This document shows positions 1 through 9,900 of a stretch of 64,000 nucleotides of DNA, piece by piece. This DNA comes from Microbacterium testaceum StLB037 (GTDB lineage: Bacteria > Actinomycetota > Actinomycetes > Actinomycetales > Microbacteriaceae): NCBI RefSeq assembly GCF_900104345.1, contig NZ_FNJN01000006.1, positions 62,001 to 126,000 of the forward strand. Reading direction: 5' to 3'. Under the pieces are notes generated by a model. That model was not told the DNA's origin. It made no database searches and worked only from the letters and a program-made list of their open reading frames with translations. Each line of letters starts with the position of its first letter. Position 1 is the stretch's first letter. A program made the position numbers and the translations under genes.

Positions 1-420
1 CGTGTCACCCGAGCGGACGCCCACGGTCACCGAGGGCACCTCGATCCCGAGACGGCGCGCGGACTGCCCGATCCCGACGAGAGGCGAGCGGAGGTTCCGC
101 TCGACGTCGACGCCGAGGGCCTTCAGCGGCGAGATGTACAGGATGCGGGTGGTGGTCGGCGGTGCTTTCGGGGCGGCCTTCTTGCCGCGGCGTGCGGGAG
201 CGGCATCCGGAACCTCGGGGCCCTTCTCGCGGAACACCCGGTCGATCGCGAAGAGGAAGGCCGACAGCGTTTTTCCCGAACCGGTGGGCGCGACCACGAG
301 CGCGTTGCGGCCCGACGACACGGATTCCCACGCGCCCTTCTGAGCGTTGGTCGGCGCCGAGAACGCTCCACGGAACCAGTCCTGCGTCGCAGGACCGAAT
401 CTCTCCAACACGTCGGCCAT
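1..420 (-). CDS. lhr: Lhr-family DEAD-box ATP-dependent helicase, N-terminal fragment
   Basis: Superfamily 2 helicase of the Lhr type, implicated in DNA repair in actinobacteria. Only the first 140 residues are in the window; the gene runs off the left edge on the minus strand, so the C-terminus is cut by the window and not by a mutation. The ATG is at 420. Walker A (motif I) APTGSGKT is visible with the lysine at residue 50, followed by the Lhr-typical ISPLKALGVDVERNL block near residue 95 and the start of motif Ib (VRSGDT) at the edge. The fragment matches the start of RecA domain 1 of a family whose members are usually about 1500 residues. Recognition is from motifs; the subfamily name is fairly sure, the function of this copy is inferred. 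Confidence 0.85.
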   Translation of the reverse strand, partial: MADVLERFGPATQDWFRGAFSAPTNAQKGAWESVSSGRNALVVAPTGSGKTLSAFLFAIDRVFREKGPEVPDAAPARRGKKAAPKAPPTTTRILYISPLKALGVDVERNLRSPLVGIGQSARRLGIEVPSVTVGVRSGDT

Positions 421-522
421 GCCGACATCCTCTCCCGGACCTCCGACATCGGGTCGGGGTTGACGTTCGCCCGCCGCGGAAACCGCCTCTTCCCGGCCGG
501 AGGGCGCCGCCCACACGCCCGC

Positions 523-2118
523 TTAGACCGGCTCCTCCCGCAACCTCCCCTCCCTGAGCTCGAGCCGCAGGTCCAGCCCGAGCCGCGAGAGGAAGGCGTC
601 GTCATGGCTCACGACGAGCACCGCCCCGCGATAAGCCCGCACCGCGGCGACGAGCTGGTCGACGGTGTCGAGGTCGAGGTTGTTCGTCGGTTCGTCGAGC
701 ACGAGCAGCTGCGGGGGCGGGTCCGCCAGGAGCACGCGGGCGAGGGCGACGCGGAAGCGTTCCCCTCCCGACAGCGACCCGAGCGGTCGGGTGACCGCGT
801 CGCCGCGCACGAGGAACCGCGCCAGTCGATCGCGCACGAGCGGAACGGGCACACTCGCCGCCGCCGCGCACACCGTGTCGAGGACGGATGCCGTGTCGTC
901 GAGGCCGTCGAGGCGCTGCGGCAGATAGCCGACGTGCGCGACGCTCGCACGGGCGTGGCTCGGTCCCTCCGCGGCCACGGTGTGGACGAGGTTCTCGAGG
1001 AGGGTCGTCTTCCCCGCGCCGTTTCGCCCCACCAGAGCGACGCGCTCGCGGCCCGTGACGATCCACTCGCGCTCACCGTCGCCCAGCGACATGATGCGCC
1101 GGCCCGCAGCATTGCCCGGATCGGGCAGATCGATGCGCACCACGTCGTCATCGCGCACACGGGCCGACGCCTCGCTCAGCGCCGCGCGCGCGGCATCCTC
1201 TTTCCCCCTCACCTCGGTGCTCAACCGGCCCGCGCTCACCTGGGCCGCGTCGGCTCGGGCTCCCGCGAGGATCTTGGGGACCCGCTTCTCGACCTGCGCC
1301 TTGTGCGCGACGCGCGCTCGCGTGGCGAGCTTGTCGTACGACTCGATGCGCTGCCGGCGCTCACGGCGCAGTGACTGAGCCGCGTCGCGCTCGGCGCGTA
1401 CGGCGGCCTCCTGCTCCGCGTCGCGGTGGGCGCGCCACGCGCTGTACGGGCCGCCGACCACGTTGAGAGTGTGGTCATACAGCTCGGCGGTGGCATCCAT
1501 CAGCTCCAGCAGGCCGATGTCGTGGCTGACGACGATCAGCGTGCCGGACCACCCCCGCACGAGATCGCTCACACGCGCCCGCGCGTCGCCGTCGAGGTCG
1601 TTGGTCGGTTCGTCGAGGAGCGTGATCCCGGCCGCGCGGACGCGGAGCCCGACGAGGGCGGCCATCATCGTCTCGCCACCCGAGAGCTCTCCGACCGTTC
1701 GATCGAGCGCATCAGGTGCCAGACCCGCCTCGGCGAGCAGGGCGTGGGCACGCGCCTCGACGTCCCAGTCGTCGCCGACGGCGTCGAAGTGGTGCGGTGC
1801 GACATCGCCCGACTCGATCGCGCGAAGTGCGGTGAGAGCCGTTTCGACGCCGAGAAGGGCGGCGACGGAACGATGCGGGTCGGCGGCGAGGCGTTGAGGG
1901 AGCATCGCGACCTCACCGGACGCCGAGACCGTGCCGGATGTGGGGGTGAGATGCCCCGAAGCCACCCGGAGGAGCGTGGATTTGCCGGCGCCGTTGCGAC
2001 CGACGAGACCGGTACGGCCAACCCCGATCGCCCCCGAGATCCCGTCGAGGGCGGCGGTTCCGTCGGGCCACACGAGGCGGACGCGGTCGAAAACGAGGGA
2101 AGGAGAAAAAGATGACAA
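523..2118 (-). CDS. ABC-F family ATPase (tandem ABC domains, no membrane domain)
   Basis: A 531-residue protein with two ABC nucleotide-binding domains and no transmembrane segments, the ABC-F layout of soluble ribosome-acting ATPases. Domain 1 has Walker A GRNGAGKST (about residue 40), signature LSGGE and Walker B LLDEPTNDLD. A charged helical linker rich in Arg, Ala and Glu (about 230-310) separates it from domain 2, which has GRNGAGKTT, LSGGE and VLDEPTNNLD followed by a switch His (VVSHDD). ABC-F proteins act at the ribosomal E-site; some protect against antibiotics, others tune translation, and the sequence does not say which. The start is TTG at 2118, chosen because a GGAG motif sits about 7 nt upstream; no ATG fits. 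It lies upstream of and in the same direction as the Lhr-type helicase, with a 102-nt gap. Confidence 0.85.
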   Translation of the reverse strand: MSSFSPSLVFDRVRLVWPDGTAALDGISGAIGVGRTGLVGRNGAGKSTLLRVASGHLTPTSGTVSASGEVAMLPQRLAADPHRSVAALLGVETALTALRAIESGDVAPHHFDAVGDDWDVEARAHALLAEAGLAPDALDRTVGELSGGETMMAALVGLRVRAAGITLLDEPTNDLDGDARARVSDLVRGWSGTLIVVSHDIGLLELMDATAELYDHTLNVVGGPYSAWRAHRDAEQEAAVRAERDAAQSLRRERRQRIESYDKLATRARVAHKAQVEKRVPKILAGARADAAQVSAGRLSTEVRGKEDAARAALSEASARVRDDDVVRIDLPDPGNAAGRRIMSLGDGEREWIVTGRERVALVGRNGAGKTTLLENLVHTVAAEGPSHARASVAHVGYLPQRLDGLDDTASVLDTVCAAAASVPVPLVRDRLARFLVRGDAVTRPLGSLSGGERFRVALARVLLADPPPQLLVLDEPTNNLDLDTVDQLVAAVRAYRGAVLVVSHDDAFLSRLGLDLRLELREGRLREEPV

Positions 2119-2319
2119 AACGGAACTCCGATGACGCGGGGTGCGCGGACACCGGACCCGTCCGCATCAGCGGAGGGATGCCGAGAGGACGGCGGGTCGA
2201 CGGGTCAGCGCGCGGACAGGGGCGCGGAAGCGTCGACGTTCTTCACCGGAGGAGACCTCGTTCTCGGGGACAGGAGCATTCACGATAGCCGACGCTCGGC
2301 CCGCGCGATACCCCCGCGG

Positions 2320-2988
2320 TCAGTGCGCGGCGGCACCGGCGCGGTCGGCCAGCCGTTCGTTGAGGAAGGTGCGCACGTCGTCGAGCTCGTCCTGGGAGAT
2401 GGAGTGGGTGAGGCCCGGGTACACCCGGCCTCGGAGCTCGCTGTGGCGGGGCAGCCATTGCGAGGTCGCGTCGATCAGCAGCGGCGGGATCACGTCGTCC
2501 GCCGCGCCACGCCCCCAGAACACCGGAGGGCGCCGCTCCGCCAGGACGGCATCGCCGGGCAGCTCGCCACCCGCGGCGTACCCGGCGAGGACGACGGCGA
2601 AGGACACGGCATCCGGGTTCACACGGAGGGTCTGCACAGCGACCGCTCCACCCTGCGAGAACCCGAGCAGTCCCACGGGACTCTCGCCCACGGTGGAGCG
2701 GATCCAGGCCAGCACCGCGTCGGCCGCGCGGGTGACGGCGGCCGGATCGCGGCCGTCGAGGCCCTCGATCGGGTACCACGAGGCCCCGGGCATGGGCCAC
2801 GGCGGGGACAGCGGAGCGCGCACGCTCGCGACGACGAAGGCGTCGGGGAGATACGGCACGAGACCGAACAGGTCGTTCTCGTCGGAACCGTAGCCGTGCA
2901 GCAGCACGAGAACCGGTCGGTCGCCGCGTTCCGCGCGCGGCACCGACCACTGCACGACGGATGGATCGAGGGAGGGCGTGGTGCTCAT
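2320..2988 (-). CDS. Alpha/beta-hydrolase, phospholipase/carboxylesterase family
   Basis: A 222-residue cytosolic hydrolase of the short phospholipase/carboxylesterase (acyl-protein thioesterase-like) family. The oxyanion region LLHGYGSDENDL is at residues 29-40, the nucleophile elbow GFSQGG places Ser111, and Asp165 and His195 (GLTHSIS) complete the triad. Family members hydrolyse short acyl esters; the natural substrate is unknown. The reading frame is open 41 codons further upstream, but ATG 2988 is preferred because a GACAAT -10-like hexamer lies 6 nt before it, suggesting a leaderless transcript, and family homology starts there. It is divergent from the DUF4916 gene with 85 nt between start codons. 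Confidence 0.85.
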   Translation of the reverse strand: MSTTPSLDPSVVQWSVPRAERGDRPVLVLLHGYGSDENDLFGLVPYLPDAFVVASVRAPLSPPWPMPGASWYPIEGLDGRDPAAVTRAADAVLAWIRSTVGESPVGLLGFSQGGAVAVQTLRVNPDAVSFAVVLAGYAAGGELPGDAVLAERRPPVFWGRGAADDVIPPLLIDATSQWLPRHSELRGRVYPGLTHSISQDELDDVRTFLNERLADRAGAAAH

Positions 2989-2994
2989 GCGGCC

Positions 2995-3000
2995 ATTGTC
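2995..3000 (-). promoter_or_regulatory. -10 element for leaderless hydrolase gene
   Basis: On the minus strand the hexamer GACAAT ends 6 nt before ATG 2988. This spacing puts the transcription start at or next to the start codon. No Shine-Dalgarno sequence is present. The first base deviates from the TANNNT seen at other genes here, so this is a moderate call. Confidence 0.45.
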
Positions 3001-3061
3001 GCAAAGGCCTCCGACATCGCCCCGCGGGGTCGGACACGCGGCATCCGGAGCGGAGCGTTGA

Positions 3062-3067
3062 TATACA
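3062..3067 (+). promoter_or_regulatory. -10 element for DUF4916 gene
   Basis: TATACA lies 6 nt before ATG 3074, the spacing of a leaderless promoter. The local sequence is AT-rich compared with its surroundings. No good -35 was found. Confidence 0.45.
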
Positions 3068-3073
3068 GGGAGC

Positions 3074-3688
3074 ATGCCCGTGCGCACTCCCGATCCCGAA
3101 CCCGGCGACAACGGCGATGAGCGCGAGCCGCTCTCGGCGTCCTTCTCAGGAGCTCAGGGGGGTCCCAACCCCAACCCGGGCTGGCTGAGCGAGGTCGAAC
3201 TCGCCGAGGCGCGGCGACGCCTGCCGATGCTCTACGTCGAGGCCCTGCCGGTGCGCACCGATGGCATGGGCGCCGTCACCCAGGTCGGCATCCTGCTGCG
3301 TGCCACCCCGCTCGGCGAGATGACCCGCACCCTCGTCTCGGGCCGCGTCCGCTACGGCGAGACGGTGCGCGACGCGCTCTTCCGGCACCTCGAGAACGAC
3401 CTCGGACCGATGGCCTTCCCGCTGCTTCCGCCCTCGCCCACGCCGTTCACGGTCGCCGAGTACTTCCCCCTCCCCGGGGTCAGCGCGTTCCACGACGACC
3501 GCCAGCACGCGGTGGCGCTCGCCTTCGTCGTCCCCGTCACGGGTACGTGCGAACCGCGCCAGGACGCGCTCGAGGTCACGTGGCTGTCGCCCGAAGAGGC
3601 GGCATCCGACGCCCTGTCCGATGAGATGGAGGGCGGCCGCGGCACCCTCATCCGTCAGGCGCTCGCATCGGTCGGCGCCCTGCGCTGA
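3074..3688 (+). CDS. DUF4916 / Nudix-fold protein with degenerate Nudix box
   Basis: A 204-residue protein that I recognise as the actinobacterial DUF4916 family, related to Nudix hydrolases. The first 50 residues are Pro/Gly/Asn-rich and probably disordered. The Nudix-box region reads GRVRYGETVRDALFRHLEND then LG: the Gly and first Glu are in register, but the catalytic REUxEE core is RHLEND, so the usual metal-binding glutamates are missing. A beta-rich core (LPMLYVEALPVRTD, VGILLRATP, HAVALAFVVPV) fits the fold. It may bind a nucleotide-like ligand without hydrolysing it; that is inference. ATG 3074 follows a close -10 element. The gene ends 67 nt before the M3 peptidase, which has its own promoter. 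Confidence 0.8.
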   Translation: MPVRTPDPEPGDNGDEREPLSASFSGAQGGPNPNPGWLSEVELAEARRRLPMLYVEALPVRTDGMGAVTQVGILLRATPLGEMTRTLVSGRVRYGETVRDALFRHLENDLGPMAFPLLPPSPTPFTVAEYFPLPGVSAFHDDRQHAVALAFVVPVTGTCEPRQDALEVTWLSPEEAASDALSDEMEGGRGTLIRQALASVGALR

Positions 3689-3720
3689 CCCGGGAGGACG
3701 GGGTTCCGGCGCTCGGATGA

Positions 3721-3749
3721 TTGCCTGTGTCGGAGGCCCTGCCTAGGGT
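3721..3749 (+). promoter_or_regulatory. Promoter of the M3 peptidase gene, probably leaderless
   Basis: TTGCCT (3721-3726) and TAGGGT (3744-3749) are 17 bp apart, a standard vegetative sigma-factor layout. The -10 ends 6 nt before ATG 3756, so the transcript should begin at or next to the start codon. Confidence 0.7.
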
Positions 3750-3755
3750 CGAAGC

Positions 3756-5678
3756 ATGCCGCATCCTCCCCTGGAACCCCTGACCCTTCCGCGCGACCTC
3801 GACGGGTGGCGAGCATTCGCCGAAGACCGTCCGACCGAGCGCCTCGCGCGCGTGGCCGAGATCGACGCCCGGCTCACCGCCGAGGCCGATCTCCCGCTGC
3901 AGGAGCGTCTCGCGCTGTGGAACGAGGCCGAGATCGCCCTGAGCGAGGCCGCTGCGCCCTCCCACCTGGTGAGCGAATCGCATCCCGATGGCGAGGTGCG
4001 GGACGCCGCAGAGAAGCAGGCGCAGGCGGTCGACGCCGTGCAGTCACGCCGGCTCCTGGACCGCGCGCTGTGGGGCGTCTTCGCCGATGCCACCGCCGAC
4101 GGACTCGACTCCGACGAGCAGCGCCTGCTCGCCCAGATCCAGCGCGACTTCCGTCGCGGCGGCGTCGACCTCGACGAGGCCGACCGCGAGCGCGTGCGCG
4201 AGCTGACCGACCGCGACACCGAGCTCTCGTTGACCTTCTCGCGCAACATCCGTGAGGGCCGCCGCGAGACCCGCGTGCCCGCGTCGTCGCTCGACGGTCT
4301 CCCCGATGACTTCCTCGCAGAACACCCGGCCGATGCCGACGGGATGGTGACGCTCACCACCGAATACACCGACCTCATGCCGGTGCGCGAGTACGCGCGA
4401 GACCGCGCGGTGCGCCACGAGCTCATGGGGGCGTACAACGACCTCGCGTGGCCCGTGAACGAGCCCGTGCTCGCCGAGATGCTCGCCGTCCGTGCCGAGC
4501 GCGCGGCGCTGCTCGGATACGGCGACTGGGCCGACTACGAGACCGAGACCCGCATGATCGGTTCGTCGGCCGCGGTGAAGACCTTCCTCGAGAAGGTGGC
4601 GGATGCCGTGGCTCCCGCCGCCGCCGTCGAGTACGACCGCGTGCTCGAGCGTCTCCGCCGAGACGAGCCCACCGCCGACGCCGTCACGATCGCCGACTTC
4701 TGGTACGTCCTCAGCGCCCTCAAGCGCGAGGAGTACGACGTCGACTCGCAGCTCGTGCGCTCGTACTTCCGCTTCGACCGCGTGCTCGAGGGGGTCCTCG
4801 CGACCACCGCGCGCCTGCTCGATGTGGAGTACGTCCCCGTCGACGCGCCCTCCTGGCACGACGACGTGCGCACCTACGACGTCGTGCGCGGCGAGGAGCG
4901 CCTCGGGCGCATCCACCTCGACCTGCACCCGCGCGACGGCAAGTACAACCACGCCGCGTGCTTCGGTCTGGCCCCGGGCATCACCGGTCGGTCGCTGCCC
5001 GAGTCGGTGCTGCTGTGCAACTTCTCGCGCGGCCTGCTCGAGCACGACGAGGTGGTGACGTTCTTCCACGAGTTCGGTCACCTCGTGCACGACATCCTCG
5101 GCGGCCACCAGAAGTGGGCGCGGTGGACGGGCGTGGCGACGGAGTGGGACTTCGTCGAGGCCCCCAGCCAGTTGCTCGAGGAGTGGGCGTGGGATGCCGA
5201 AGCGCTCGCCGCCTTCGCCGTGAACGACGAGGGCGAGCCGATCCCGGCCGACCTCGTCGCACGCATGCGCACGGCCGACGCCTTCGGCCGGGCCCTGGAG
5301 GTCACGCGTCAGCTCGGCCACGCCACGACCTCGTACCGCCTTCACGTCGACCGGCCCGCCGACCTCGCCGAAGCCGTCGACGGCTACTACCGCGCCGCGA
5401 GCCCCGTCACGCCGCTCGACGGTTCGCACTCATACGCCGGGTTCGGACACCTGACCGGCTACGGCGCCTGCTACTACACGTACCAGTGGAGCCTCGTGAT
5501 CGCCCGCGACCTGTTGTCGGCCTTCGGCGACGACCTGTTCGACGTCGACACGGCCACGCGCTATCGGCGCGAGATCCTCGAACCGGGCGGCACCCGTGAC
5601 GCCCGCGACCTCGTGAAGGCGTTCCTCGGTCGTGAGTCGACCTTCGACGCCTACCGGGACTGGCTCGCCGGCGCGTGA
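3756..5678 (+). CDS. M3-family zinc oligopeptidase
   Basis: A 640-residue soluble metallopeptidase of the thimet oligopeptidase/dipeptidyl carboxypeptidase (M3) family, which trims short cytosolic peptides. The zinc motif HEFGH is at residues 438-442, with the third ligand Glu468 in VEAPSQ. Length and the helical N-terminal half agree with full-length M3 enzymes; no signal peptide is seen. The C-terminal YAGFGHLTGYGACYYTY block resembles the substrate-binding tyrosine region of the family. It has its own promoter and is followed by a strong hairpin terminator, so it is probably monocistronic. Dcp-like versus oligopeptidase-A-like specificity cannot be decided from the sequence alone. Confidence 0.92.
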   Translation: MPHPPLEPLTLPRDLDGWRAFAEDRPTERLARVAEIDARLTAEADLPLQERLALWNEAEIALSEAAAPSHLVSESHPDGEVRDAAEKQAQAVDAVQSRRLLDRALWGVFADATADGLDSDEQRLLAQIQRDFRRGGVDLDEADRERVRELTDRDTELSLTFSRNIREGRRETRVPASSLDGLPDDFLAEHPADADGMVTLTTEYTDLMPVREYARDRAVRHELMGAYNDLAWPVNEPVLAEMLAVRAERAALLGYGDWADYETETRMIGSSAAVKTFLEKVADAVAPAAAVEYDRVLERLRRDEPTADAVTIADFWYVLSALKREEYDVDSQLVRSYFRFDRVLEGVLATTARLLDVEYVPVDAPSWHDDVRTYDVVRGEERLGRIHLDLHPRDGKYNHAACFGLAPGITGRSLPESVLLCNFSRGLLEHDEVVTFFHEFGHLVHDILGGHQKWARWTGVATEWDFVEAPSQLLEEWAWDAEALAAFAVNDEGEPIPADLVARMRTADAFGRALEVTRQLGHATTSYRLHVDRPADLAEAVDGYYRAASPVTPLDGSHSYAGFGHLTGYGACYYTYQWSLVIARDLLSAFGDDLFDVDTATRYRREILEPGGTRDARDLVKAFLGRESTFDAYRDWLAGA

Positions 5679-5687
5679 ACGTCGAGG

Positions 5688-5720
5688 GCCGCGGCATCCC
5701 TTTCCGGATGCCGCGGCCCT
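5688..5720. terminator. Bidirectional hairpin terminator between convergent genes
   Basis: Arms GGGCCGCGGCATCC and CGGATGCCGCGGCCC flank a short loop between the ends of the M3 peptidase (+) and the aldolase-like gene (-). There is no T-tract, as with other terminators in this window. The stem contains an inverted pair of the over-represented motif GGATGCC. Confidence 0.8.
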
Positions 5721-5751
5721 GGGTGCGACGTGAGCGCGTGGGGGCGCGAGC

Positions 5752-6846
5752 TCAGGCCGTCGTCTCGCGGGCGATCGCCGCGATGAAGGCGTCGATGTCG
5801 GCCTCGGTCGTATCAAACGAGCACATCCACCGCACCTCGCGCCGCAGTTCGTCCCAGTCGTAGAAGCGGAAGCTCTGACGCAGGCGGTCGGCGACGCCGG
5901 CCGGCAGGATCGCGAACACGCCGTTGGCCTGCGTCGGCTGGGTGAACTCGACGCCCTGGATCGAGCCGTCGGAGAGACCCGCCTCGATGCCCTCGCGCAG
6001 GCGCTGCGCCATCGCGTTGGAGTGACGCGCGTTCTTCAGCCACAGGTCGTTCTCGAGCAGGGCGACCAGCTGCGCCGAGACGAACCGCATCTTGCTCGAC
6101 AGCTGCATGTCGAGCTTGCGCAGGTACGTGAGCCCGGTGGAGGCCTCGGGGTCGAGCACGACGATGGCCTCGCCGATCATCGCGCCGTTCTTCGTCCCCC
6201 CGAAGCTCAGCACGTCGACGCCGGCGTCGCGCGTGAAGGCCCGCAGGGGAACGTCGAGGGCCGCGGCGGCGTTCGAGATGCGCGCGCCGTCCATGTGCAG
6301 GCGCATGCCGTGGCCGTGGGCGTGGGCGGCGAGCTCGCGAATCTCGTCGACCGTGTAGAGGGTGCCGAGCTCGGTCGACTGCGTGATCGAGACGACCAGC
6401 GGCTGCGCGCGGTGCTCGTCTCCCCATCCCCAGGCCTCGCGGTCGACGAGCTCGGGGGTCAGCTTGCCGTCGTCGGTCGGGACGGTCAGCAGCTTGATGC
6501 CGCCGACGCGCTCGGGAGCGCCGCCCTCGTCCACGTTGATGTGCGCGGTGGATGCCGAGATCACGGCGCCCCAGCGGGGGAGCATCGACTGCAGGCCGAC
6601 CACGTTGGCGCCGGTGCCGTTGAAGACCGGGTAGGCCTCGACGCCGTCGCCGAGCAGCGAGACGAACAGCTCCTGGAGGCGGGAGGTGTAGACGTCTTCG
6701 CCGTAGGCGACCTGGTGGCCTTCGTTGGCGGCGGAGATCGCGGCGAGGACATCGGGGTGGATGCCGGAGTAGTTGTCGGAGGCGAAACCGCGCACCGAGG
6801 AATCGTGGAGGGTGGTCACTCCTCCAGCGTAACGACCGGGGGACAT
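5752..6846 (-). CDS. Threonine-aldolase-like PLP enzyme (beta-eliminating lyase family)
   Basis: A 364-residue fold-type I PLP enzyme of the aromatic amino acid beta-eliminating lyase/threonine aldolase family. Low-specificity L-threonine aldolases of this group cleave threonine and allo-threonine to glycine and acetaldehyde. The PLP lysine is Lys219 (SFGGTKNGAMIGE), the pyridine-N contact is Asp186 (HMDGARI), and the substrate loop FASDNYSGIHPDVL follows the start. ATG 6846 is preferred because a GGAGGAGG Shine-Dalgarno lies directly upstream; a GTG at 6819 is possible but its only GGAGG is too close. The frame stays open far upstream, but that DNA codes for the SNF2 helicase on the other strand. 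Enantiomer preference is not predictable. Confidence 0.88.
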   Translation of the reverse strand: MSPGRYAGGVTTLHDSSVRGFASDNYSGIHPDVLAAISAANEGHQVAYGEDVYTSRLQELFVSLLGDGVEAYPVFNGTGANVVGLQSMLPRWGAVISASTAHINVDEGGAPERVGGIKLLTVPTDDGKLTPELVDREAWGWGDEHRAQPLVVSITQSTELGTLYTVDEIRELAAHAHGHGMRLHMDGARISNAAAALDVPLRAFTRDAGVDVLSFGGTKNGAMIGEAIVVLDPEASTGLTYLRKLDMQLSSKMRFVSAQLVALLENDLWLKNARHSNAMAQRLREGIEAGLSDGSIQGVEFTQPTQANGVFAILPAGVADRLRQSFRFYDWDELRREVRWMCSFDTTEADIDAFIAAIARETTA

Positions 6847-6945
6847 GACCCTCCTCCCCAGGGATGCGTCTCGAAGCGTTCTCCCTTTTCGCGTCCCCGG
6901 CGGCGCCGGGATGTCGGTGGGGCCCGGGAGAATGGCGGAGTGCAC

Positions 6946-9900
6946 ATGGACCCCGAGGCGCTCAGCATCGCCGGCGAGATCTTCTCCCCGGCGGCGATGT
7001 CGCGCGCCGACCGGCTCCTCATCTACGGCTCGGTCGAAGTCGGCGACGTGAAGGCGTTCGACGGCGTTCTCGTCGTCTCCGCGCAGTCCTTCGGGGCAGC
7101 CGGGTACGAACACCTCGAACTGCGCGTGCCCACGGATTTCACGCGCGTGTCCGGCTGGTGCTCGTGCGGCCGCGGTCCCGAGTGCGAGCATTCGTGCGCC
7201 GCAGCGGTGGTGCTCTTCGACCGGATGATCTCGGCCGGCCGGCCGCCGCGCCCCGAGTGGCAGCGCACCCTCGACGAATTGCTCACGGTCGGCGCCCGGG
7301 TCGACGACGAGCAGGCCGTCGACCTGTGCCTCTTCCTCGCCATCCGGCGCGGGGGAGGCCACGGACGCAGCACCGCGCTGACGCTCACCGCCCGCCCCGG
7401 CATGCGGGGGACGCGCGGTACCTGGATCAAGGGGCGCGCCGGATGGTCGGGGCTGTCGCTCCTCTCCGCCGACCCGCGGGCCCGCGCCGCCCTCGACAGC
7501 CTGGGCCGCCTCGGCCGCTCCGGGAACGGCGCGTTCCTCTCCGACGAATGGATGCCGCTCTCCGCCGTCCCCCCGCATTCGCTCTGGATGCAGCTCGAAG
7601 CCGTCATCGCGGCCGGGGTGCCACTCGTGGCGGCCTCGGGCGCACATCACCCGGTGCGGATTCTCGAGCCCGAAATGACGGCGGCGGTCGCCGTCGACCG
7701 ACGCGGCTCGGCCCTGCACGTGAGAGGGATCCTCGAGGGTGTCGACGACGACGTCGCGTCGCTGTCGTCGTGGGTGGTGGGCGACCCTGCCGTCGCCGTT
7801 GCTTTCGTGGCGGATCGCGACGGCGACGATGAGAGGTTCAGCATCGCGCGCCTGGCGACGCCGGTGACGGGGGCCGTCCGCGGGCTGCTGGCGCGACCGG
7901 GCGCCCTCGCCGTCGACGGGGGTTCCGAGGTGTTCCTGCACGACTACCTTCCGCGCTTGCAGCTCGAGGCCCCCGTGGTGTCCCCCAGGGGCACGGTCGA
8001 CCTGCCGCCTCCGCCACGTCCAGTCCTCGAGCTCGACCTCGACCACCGGGGCGGTCGTGCGTCCGTCACCGTCCGGTGGGACCGGTCATCCACCAACGGC
8101 CGGCGCGACGCGGCGCACGAGTCCGCGGTGTGGGACGCCGTGGCGGCCATCGCGACCGAGCTGGGCGTCGGCGTTCCGCAACCTTTCCCCTCGGGTACCA
8201 CCCCGCCCCGGGCGTGGACTCCCGCGGACGCGGCGATCTTCGTCGCCGAGGGCGTGCCGCGGCTGCAGGCTTTGGATCACGTCCGAGTGAACGTCGCCGA
8301 CGGCGCCGCACCCTCTCGCGCGGCGGCCGAGCCGGCTTCCGTGGAGCTTCGTACCGGTGACGACGACGGCAGCGACTGGTTCGACCTGCGCGCGCGCGTC
8401 ACGGTGGGCGAGACCGAGGTCGACTTCTCCGCGCTCTACACCGCACTGGTCGTGGGTGACCGGGCTCTCTTCCTGGACGACGGGTCATACGTCCGACTGG
8501 ACACCCCCGCCTTCGACCGTCTCCGCGCGGTCATCGACGAGGCGCGGACACTCGCCGATCGCCCGGACGGCGGGTTGAAGCTCAACCGCTACAACGTCGG
8601 TCTCTGGGACGACCTATCCGAGCTCGGCCTCCTCGCGGCGCAAGAGGCGGAGTGGTGGCTGCGCGTGCGTGGTCTCACCGACGAGGCGGCTCTCGCCCCT
8701 GTCGCGTCCCCCGCGGGCCTGCGAGCCACGCTGCGCGATTACCAACGCTCGGGCCTGGACTGGCTGCACTTCCTCCGCACGCAGGGGCTCGGGGGCGTCC
8801 TCGCCGACGACATGGGCCTGGGCAAGACCGTGCAGGCGATCGCGATGATGGAGGTCGCCCGCGAGTCCGACCCCGAGATGGCCCCGTTCCTGATCGTGGC
8901 GCCGACGAGTGTCGTGGGCAACTGGGCTCGCGAGTGCGCCGCATTCGCTCCAGGACTGCGAGTGGCGACCATCGCCTCGACGCAGGCGCGACGCTCCACC
9001 CCCATCTCCGAGGCCGCCGCGGGTGCGCACGTGGTGGTCACGAGCTATGCGCTGTTCCGTCTCGAGCAGGAGCAGTACGCCGAGGTCGAGTGGTCGGGGC
9101 TCGTGCTCGACGAGGCACAGCAGATCAAGAACCCCTCCTCGCGGGGCTACCGCGCGGCGCGCGCTCTCTCGGTGCCTTTCACGCTCGTCATCACGGGCAC
9201 GCCGATGGAGAACAACCTGCTCGAACTCTGGGCCCTCATGTCTCTCGTGGCGCCGGGGCTTCTGGGCACTCGCGAGTCCTTCACCGCGATGTACCGCACG
9301 CCCATCGAGAAGCACTCCGATTCCGCGCGCCTCGACCTGCTCCGCCGACGGATCCGCCCGTTCCTGTTGCGACGGACGAAAGAACTCGTCGCGTCCGAGC
9401 TCCCCTCGAAGCAGGAGACCGTGGTCGAGGTGACCCTGCACCCGACGCATCGCAAGCTGTACGACCGGCGCTTCCATCGCGAGCGTCAACGCCTCCTGGG
9501 CCTGCTCGACGATGCGGAGGGCAATCGCTTCGCGATCTTCCGCTCGCTGACGATGCTGCGCCAGCTCGCTCTCGATCCGGCGTTGGTCGACGAGGGAGAG
9601 GCTCCGTCCGCCAAACTCGACGCCCTCGTCGAACTCGTGACCGAGGCCGCTGCCGAGGGACACCGTGTCCTCGTCCTCAGCCAGTTCACGCGGTTCCTGC
9701 GCGCGGCTCGAGACAGATGCACAGAAGCGGGTCTTCCGTCCGGCTACCTCGACGGTGCCACCCCGCACCGACAGGTCGAGATCGACCGCTTCCGCGAGGG
9801 CGACGACCCGGCGTTCTTCATCTCGCTCAAAGCCGGCGGAGTGGGCCTCAATCTCGTGGAGGCGGACTACGTGGTGCTCCTCGACCCGTGGTGGAACCCC

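Noticed and set aside
2119..2319. Small gene in the 200-bp gap between the hydrolase and the ABC-F gene.
   Set aside because: Open frames there show no ribosome-binding site or protein-like composition; I see only the upstream region of the ABC-F gene.
6022..6945. Possible 300-residue N-terminal extension of the SNF2 helicase.
   Set aside because: The frame is open but overlaps the PLP enzyme on the other strand, lacks family similarity, and a start with a ribosome-binding site and the SWIM domain follows at 6946.
6847..8046. Possible 400-residue N-terminal extension of the threonine-aldolase-like enzyme.
   Set aside because: It is antisense to the SNF2 gene, has no enzyme similarity, and a strong Shine-Dalgarno precedes ATG 6846.
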